DNA of 64,000 bases from Asterochloris sp. CNOR1. Taxonomy: Eukaryota > Chlorophyta > Trebouxiophyceae > Trebouxiales > Trebouxiaceae. The notes beneath the pieces are model-generated. The model saw nothing but the letters and a program-made list of their open reading frames with translations. It was not told the DNA's origin and did not search any database. Location of the stretch: the NCBI GenBank assembly GCA_963969365.1, contig OZ017749.1, positions 4,015,822-4,079,821 on the forward strand. The letters are read 5' to 3'. Positions 58,658-64,000 of this stretch are shown here, piece by piece; position 1 is the stretch's first letter; every line of letters starts with the position of its first letter. A program made the translations under genes and the position numbers.

Positions 58658-60763
58658 GCTCTGCTGCTGGAGATGGACAGTCTTGCTTGGCGTGCCTCTT
58701 CATCCTGGGCCATGGTGGCCTGCAGCAGCTATGACTGACTTCCTCATGTCTGCTAACTTTTAAGCTCCTGGAGACAGCAGCAGCTGGCAGCCTCGCTGTG
58801 CAGCAACCTAGTGCCTTTGTCATACCAGTTGCCACCTCCTGAATGGTCAAGTCCAGCATTGTGCAAGTGTCTCAGCTTCAGGCCTTGCAGCATCCGTTGT
58901 GCCGCTGCCATTCAGTGCAAGGATGCAGTCCTTTCTGTTTGTGCTGCGGGCTGACCAGCATTGAGCAGGTAGCAGCCTGAGCTGTTCGCAGTCCTCTGTT
59001 GTAAAGGTCAACTTATGTGTCCCGCCTGCAGATCAGCCTGCTGTGCGCAACGCGGGAGTTTGCTGATGGCGCTGCCAGGATGTGACCCAGGATGCTCCTG
59101 CAGGTGAGCTGGTGAGGAAGCAAACCAAAGAGCCTGAATGCATGTTGGAGGCTCTGCTGCCAGCCCCACCATCGATACAGAGTGTTGCCTGCCAGGGGCT
59201 CCACAGCCACTGCATTCCTTGGCTGCGTTGCTGTAGCCAGCCATAGGCTCCACCTAGCGTTCTGGGCTGCAGAGCATGGTGGGGTCCCCACATCACTTTA
59301 GGCAGCCTGGGAGGGACATGCAACAGACTTGGAGCAGCTCTGAGAACGCCTGGCTGCAGCAGCATCCAGAGGAGCGCCAGGCGGTGTCACTAGAGACTGA
59401 GCCACAGCCACAGCATTACAGCCTGCCTGAGTCTGTTGAGGAGGACTCTGCGCAGCCAGCCTAGATACACAGACTCAGGAAGCAGCAATTATAGGGCAGA
59501 CTAGACCAGCAGTTCAGTGGCCTGGCCTGCTGGGAACTAACATGCAACGCTGCACTCTGCATAGCATGCGCATCATCGGGCTTCAGTGCCAAGGTGGCCG
59601 TCTGCTCCAGATTTTGAAGCTGAGCATTGCTCACTGTGGTGAAGCCCATGGCGCATGCTCTGTCCTGCCCGAGGTGCGCAGCTTCTCCAGCCTAAAAGCA
59701 TGCATGCTGGCGCCGCAGTACTTCTGTGGCCATGGCAGCTAGCTGTCCTAAGTGTACCCTGTTGATAAATCAGCGGATACTTGCTCTATGCTTCACTTGA
59801 CAACATGATCTGGAATGCCTCCGCCTCGCAGATGCCTCGGTGACAGCATCATGCTGCATCCCTAAAGCTCTGTGGTTGTACAGCACCTCGTGTGGCTGAG
59901 CTCAGCTGACTGCAAGTTTACAGTTTAACTATGGTAACGATTGTAGTTGCAGCCCTGGATGTCCTGTCATAGCTGCGGCCCAGGAACCCACTGCCGTGCC
60001 TTCCGCAGGCTGCTCAGTGCACGCCCGTAGCCCCTTGCAGCTCAGCAGCTCTCCTTGCTCATACCACATGGTGGTGCCCATCTTCCGGCTGCACTACGTA
60101 TGGTATACCTTGCTCCAAGGACCCCCTTACTTGCATCAGACCTGGGGTACCCTTCACCTTGCAGCTCTCTGAGAGCAACCCCTGTGGCTACATCCCGCTG
60201 CAGCCCTGACTCTGAAAATGTAGGCTGCGAAACAAACATTGAAATGAGCTGTCACGCCTTGAGAAGTTGTTTCACTCCCTCAATGCACTTGGCACTTGCA
60301 GTGGGAAAGCAAGGTGCCGTATAGGTGTCAGCCGCCTGGACATCAGGTTGGCAGATCTCTGGTGTCAGACTGTTCAAGAAGGCCTGGCACAACCTGCTTA
60401 CAATTGACGTCTAGCACCCGTGTACTTTGCTCAAAGAAACGATGGGGTGGATGTGGACTGCTGATGCCCCTGCCAGACGTCTGTTGCAGTAGCGCCTTGC
60501 TCTTCGGTGCCAATACTGCATAATGAACATTGATGAGATGCAGATGCAGCATTTGGATGCACATCCCACAAGACACAGTCCTCACCTTTGAGACAGTAAG
60601 ATTCTCTAGGTGCCAGTCTTCAGGTATGTTACAGCCTGCATGCACATCCAACTCACTATCTTCAAACAGTGAAACAATGAGGCCAGGCAAAGATTTCCAG
60701 CAAACACAGGGGTTGCCTTATCCAGAATCTGTTAGACAAGGGTCAGACTCACTGTGTGCATAC
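58658..60763. other. Stretch with no secure gene
   Basis: A few short protein-like runs occur (for example ISLLCATREFADGAARM ending at 59085 and ERQAVSLETEPQPQHY ending at 59464, plus strand). They could be alternative 3' exons of the HflX-like gene, but no family or phase support was found. Confidence 0.4.
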
Positions 60764-61007
60764 CACCAATCACGATGCTCGTGTGGGCCAAGAGCACAGA
60801 TGACCCCAGCTGCAGAGCCATGGCTTGTTTGAACGAGATTTTGGGAAGGAGGAACACCTCAGGCATCACATAGTTCCAGCACCACTTGAAGAGTGCACTG
60901 GCGAGCATGAAAGCCAGTATGAGTGGAAGAATGATGAAGGCAAATAGCATGACGGCAGCCCCACAGAGGAATTCGATGTAGGTGCAAATCTCACAGGCCG
61001 GAATCAT
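60764..61007 (-). CDS. Small membrane protein, first exon
   Basis: From ATG at 61007 the minus strand reads MIPACEICTYIEFLCGAAVM, then a long hydrophobic span (LFAFIILPLILAFMLASALF), the aromatic segment KWCWNYVMPEVFLLPKISFK and QAMALQLGSSVLLAHTSIVI. A GTATGC donor follows at 60763. The pattern of one membrane helix, a W-N-x-x-M-P linker and an amphipathic I-S-F-x-Q-A helix resembles short membrane proteins of unknown function found widely in bacteria and some eukaryotes. The following exon was not identified. Confidence 0.55.
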
Positions 61008-61374
61008 CGCAGCCACAGATCAGCAGGCTGCAAGATACTAAAGCGATCTGACACTTTGCCATCTGACAAAACCGAGCTGGAGATGCCAATGACCGGTCGC
61101 GGCGCATCCATGGAAAGATATCTCGTGGAATGGAGGAGCAGGGAGTTTGCCGATACGCATTTTGACTGCAACAGGCTGCTGGTGTCGTGGCTGTGAAGAT
61201 CAGCTCATGTCACTTTGACCTCGAGAAAGGTGCCACTGAGAGGTGGGAATCGTTCCGCAACACGTTCAGGGCTGGCTCACACAGCCGCCTTCAGCGCCCA
61301 GATCGCAACAATGGCTAGACAATGGTGTTGTACCGGGCGAATTTCTCTGCTGCTCTTGCAGCAGTCAGACTGGG

Positions 61375-61635
61375 TGCTACAGGAAACTGTGACCACACCA
61401 AGCCTGCTGACACAGCCTGAGCCATGCTGCACTGGCTTCCCAGAGCAGGGGCTGGCCAAGTATGGTGTTGTGAGCTCCCCAAGCCTGTTGACATAGCCTG
61501 AGCCATGCTGCACTGGCTCTGCAGAGCTTGGGCTGGTCCAGAATGGTGCTGTGACCACACCAAGCCTGCTGACACAGCCTGAGCCATGCTGCGCTGGCTC
61601 TGCAGAGCAGGGGCTGGTCCACCACGCTACTGTGA
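61375..61635. repeat. 81-bp tandem repeat, about three copies
   Basis: Units start near 61391, 61472 and 61553. Each contains CCAAGCCTG(C/T)TGACA(C/T)AGCC, GAGCCATGCTGC(A/G)CTGGCT and GAGC(A/T)(G/T)GGGCTGG(C/T)C. The unit length is divisible by three, so all minus-strand frames read as 27-residue repeats, but no gene context supports coding. Confidence 0.9.
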
Positions 61636-61639
61636 GTGT

Positions 61640-62432
61640 GCCTGATACACCTGCAAGTGTTGGGGGGTTCACTTCAGACTCCAACCAACCAACTGACAGG
61701 TCACAGACACAGCAGCCAGCCATATCTTGCAACAGGCAGACCAGGTACTCAGCAAAATGTCTTGGCACAGACTCAGGGCTGCAGAAGAACAGTCACAAGT
61801 GCTTTTGGTGGTTTGACAAGTGCAAACTTGCAACATTACCAGGTCATGCAAGCCTCAGTACGAGTTAAGGGTTGTCACCAGGGCAAGGCTGCTGTTTTAT
61901 GCACCTCTGGTGGGACTCAGCCACTACAATCACATTACTACTCACCACCAGCACTCAGAGAACTGAGGCCTTCCCCGATCTTCCTCCCCTGGGGGATTCC
62001 GCCTGTTTCCAAGAACTTAATTAAACTTCCGCCATGATTCTCCAGGTTTCATTGCCCTTCCCCTGGGTTACTGCACAGCGGGCGGAACTGCGCGGAAATT
62101 TTGGGGAAGAAAGCGGACTATCGAGGAAGGTTCACTAGACGTAAAGGAGAAGCCCAGAAATGTGAATTCTGTCATGTTGCAGAGGATGAAGGAGGAAATT
62201 GAATAAACAAATGCAGAGCATTCACTATTGATCATCAGTTCTATTCAATGTGGGCCTGTATGCAGCTGCAGCTGTTTGCTGCTTTGTAGAAGGCAGCTGT
62301 CTGCAAAGCTAAGAGTGGACCATGCTGCTCATGGCCAGCCTGCAGGCTGTTCACAGCTGTACACAGCCAGGCAGCTGGACAGCCACCTACAGCATCACCA
62401 GCTGGCCAGGAAAGAGCATGCTGTGAAAAGCT
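61640..62432. other. Non-coding stretch
   Basis: No family-like or repeated protein segment is seen. An AT-richer, purine-rich patch (62090-62230, GGGAAGAAAG, GAGGATGAAGGAGG) contrasts with the CAG/TGC-rich neighbourhood. Confidence 0.4.
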
Positions 62433-63900
62433 TCAAGAATCCGTGGAGTTGTCATCCTTGCCGTCATTCTCGCTGCTGCTGGCCTCGCTTGGCTCTTGCT
62501 CCTGCTGCAAAGTCTGCTTTTTCCTGACATGCGGCTTCTTGCTGGCCTTGCTTACAGCTGCGCGTGGCTGAGTTCCTGCAGCAGGCAACACAGTCTCAGG
62601 GGTGGTCTTGGGACCAGCCGGGCAGGGCATGAACCCTCAGCATCAGGCAACGCAGCCATGGTGATGACACAAGCACCTGTCAAGGGCGTGGCAGCCGGTG
62701 TGCGCAGCCTCTTGCAACCTGTGGCCTTGACAACAGTTGCGCGTGGCTGTCTTTCTGCAGCAGACAACACAATTTCAGAGGTGGTCTTGAGAAAAGCTGG
62801 GCAGGGCATGAGCCCTCAGCATCAGGCAAAGATGTTAACACAGCCATGGTAATGACACCGCACACCTGTCAAGGGCGCGGCAGCCGGTGTGCGCAGCTTC
62901 TTGCAACGCGGCTTTGCCGGTGCCACACTGCGCTCATACTCAGCTGCTTGCTCCTCCAAGTACAACTGGTCAGCAGCAGCAGCCTGCGGAGGCAGGTCGT
63001 TCCTGACAGACTGCACATCACAAGAAGCACCAGGTGCTTTGAACACAACCACAGGGCTGACCTCTGTAACCACACCGGCAGAGGCTGCCCCAGCAGCTGC
63101 TGAGTCCGGCTTGGTAGCCGCAACACACCTGCCCTCGCCTGACCGCTGCAGGCAGGTATACACCTTGCATGCTTCCTGACATGTGCCAGCAGCAACGCTT
63201 CTCAGCTGACGAGCACAAGGGCTCTTGCAGAGAGCAGCTCACCCGCTTCCTGGAAACCTTCTCTCGCTTCTTGTCAACCCTGTCTAGCATATCTGCAGAA
63301 CCACAGAAGATCTAAGCTTAATGCCAGACACTGCTGATGCCTGCGCACCAAGGTATGCTGGAAAAAACAGGGCGGAGGGGACAGGCTGGGAGATGATGAG
63401 ATTTGAAGCTGTTTGCACAGTGCATGCGGAAAGCAGCACCGCACCTTGGCACGTCAGGCGGCACGTTGTCGCCACACTGTGAGTATTTCCTGAGCCACTT
63501 GGCCGTGCTGGAGGCATGGCCCTTTTGAGCTGTCCCCCTGCCCTTCATGAGGGTAATGGTCTTGTTGTTGTAGTTGCCCCCATACCTGCACAGCGCATGC
63601 AAGATGTAGTGCGCGGCAGCTGGCAATTGGTTTCAAGGCATGCTTGTGTTGTACTGCAAGGAGTCAAGAGTGATGAACACTGTGAACACTTGGGGGCAGC
63701 AAGCATGGCACCCAGGCTGGCAGCGAGAATGTTGAGCCTGGCCACTCAATTGACCACATGGTCCCACAACATTTTCTCCTGCTCCATGGTCTGAAGGGAT
63801 TCAGCAAGTGCTGGAGACCCCTCATAGACATGGGCAATGACAGCACGCTTTACCAGTCCACCAGCATGCCACTCTTGCTCAGTGCAAACAGATACACAGG
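62433..63900 (-). CDS. Unrecognised gene, 5' end off the right edge or unresolved
   Basis: The minus-strand C-terminus AVSKASKKPHVRKKQTLQQE continues into an acidic Ser-rich tail ending DDNSTDS, stop at 62433. Upstream exons include DQLYLEEQAAEYERSVAPAK followed by CKKLRTPAAAPLT (about 63050-62865), MLDRVDKKREKVSRKR (about 63292-63243) and a clear exon 63595-63445, YGGNYNNKTITLMKGRGTAQ through KWLRKYSQCGDNVPPDVP. A further piece AVIAHVYEGSPALAESLQTM lies near 63850-63770. The basic and acidic tail suggests a nuclear or nucleolar protein. I do not recognise the family, and not all exon phases agree. Confidence 0.45.
62545..62905. repeat. About 180-bp duplication carrying an exon end and its donor
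   Basis: Copy 1 (about 62545-62715) and copy 2 (about 62722-62900) share GCGCGTGGCTG, CTGCAGCAG(G/A)CAACACA, CAGGGGTGGTCTTG/CAGAGGTGGTCTTG, GGGCAGGGCATGA, CCTCAGCATCAGGCAA and CCTGTCAAGGGCG(T/C)GGCAGCC. The last block is, on the minus strand, the CKKLRTPAA exon end with its CAG|GTG donor. Confidence 0.85.
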
Positions 63901-64000
63901 CTTAGCAAGCTTGCCTGCAGACACAATGTGCACGGCTTAGTATGCCAGACCAGGGATAGGTGCAATATCAAAACAAGCAAGTGCAACGTACCTTCAAGGT

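Overview
The window is nuclear DNA from an intron-rich eukaryote, most likely a chlorophyte green alga (trebouxiophyte-like; the placement is inference). Genes are split into many 60-250 bp exons by introns that almost always end in TGCAG. The gene set combines core eukaryotic functions (ELP1, PRP17), a flagellar dynein-assembly factor, an organellar ribosomal protein, an HflX-type GTPase and a type I (microbial) rhodopsin. I built gene models by reading family-like protein segments in each frame and checking that neighbouring exons join in phase at GT/GC..AG junctions.

Layout. 1-9745 (-): ELP1, running off the left edge. 9836-14277 (+): DNAAF3/PF22, divergent from ELP1 with only about 90 bp between start codons. 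14507-17196 (+): bacterial-type ribosomal protein uL1 with an N-terminal mitochondrial-type presequence. 18167-20575 (-): unrecognised helical protein. 20622-28053 (+): CDC40/PRP17 WD40 splicing factor, 46 bp from the start of the preceding gene. 28299-31831 (-): SnoaL/NTF2-like domain fused to a multi-span membrane domain. 32167-36063 (+): PLP-dependent Cys/Met-metabolism enzyme. 36468-about 41700 (-): large coiled-coil protein. 41880-43681 (+): unrecognised nuclear-type protein. 43833-44883 (-): degenerate tyrosine-recombinase-like mobile-element remnant. 45100-46500: no gene seen, but strong perfect palindromes. 46522-49062 (-): six phase-consistent exons of an unrecognised protein, possibly the distal part of the next gene. 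49943-52930 (-): complete nine-exon microbial rhodopsin. 54077-58657 (+): HflX-like GTPase with a damaged P-loop. 60764-61007 (-): small membrane protein exon. 61375-61635: 81-bp tandem repeat. 62433-63900 (-): partial unknown gene.

Two things stand out. First, the rhodopsin keeps the retinal lysine and both carboxylates of a proton pump, but the almost invariant helix-C arginine (bacteriorhodopsin R82) reads as histidine. Second, many introns carry degraded tandem copies of the adjacent exon edge, splice site included (seen in ELP1, uL1, the HflX-like gene and the right-end gene). This pattern suggests introns growing, or being born, by local duplication across AG|GT junctions. Several introns also use GC donors.

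No tRNA, rRNA, CRISPR array or telomere was recognised.
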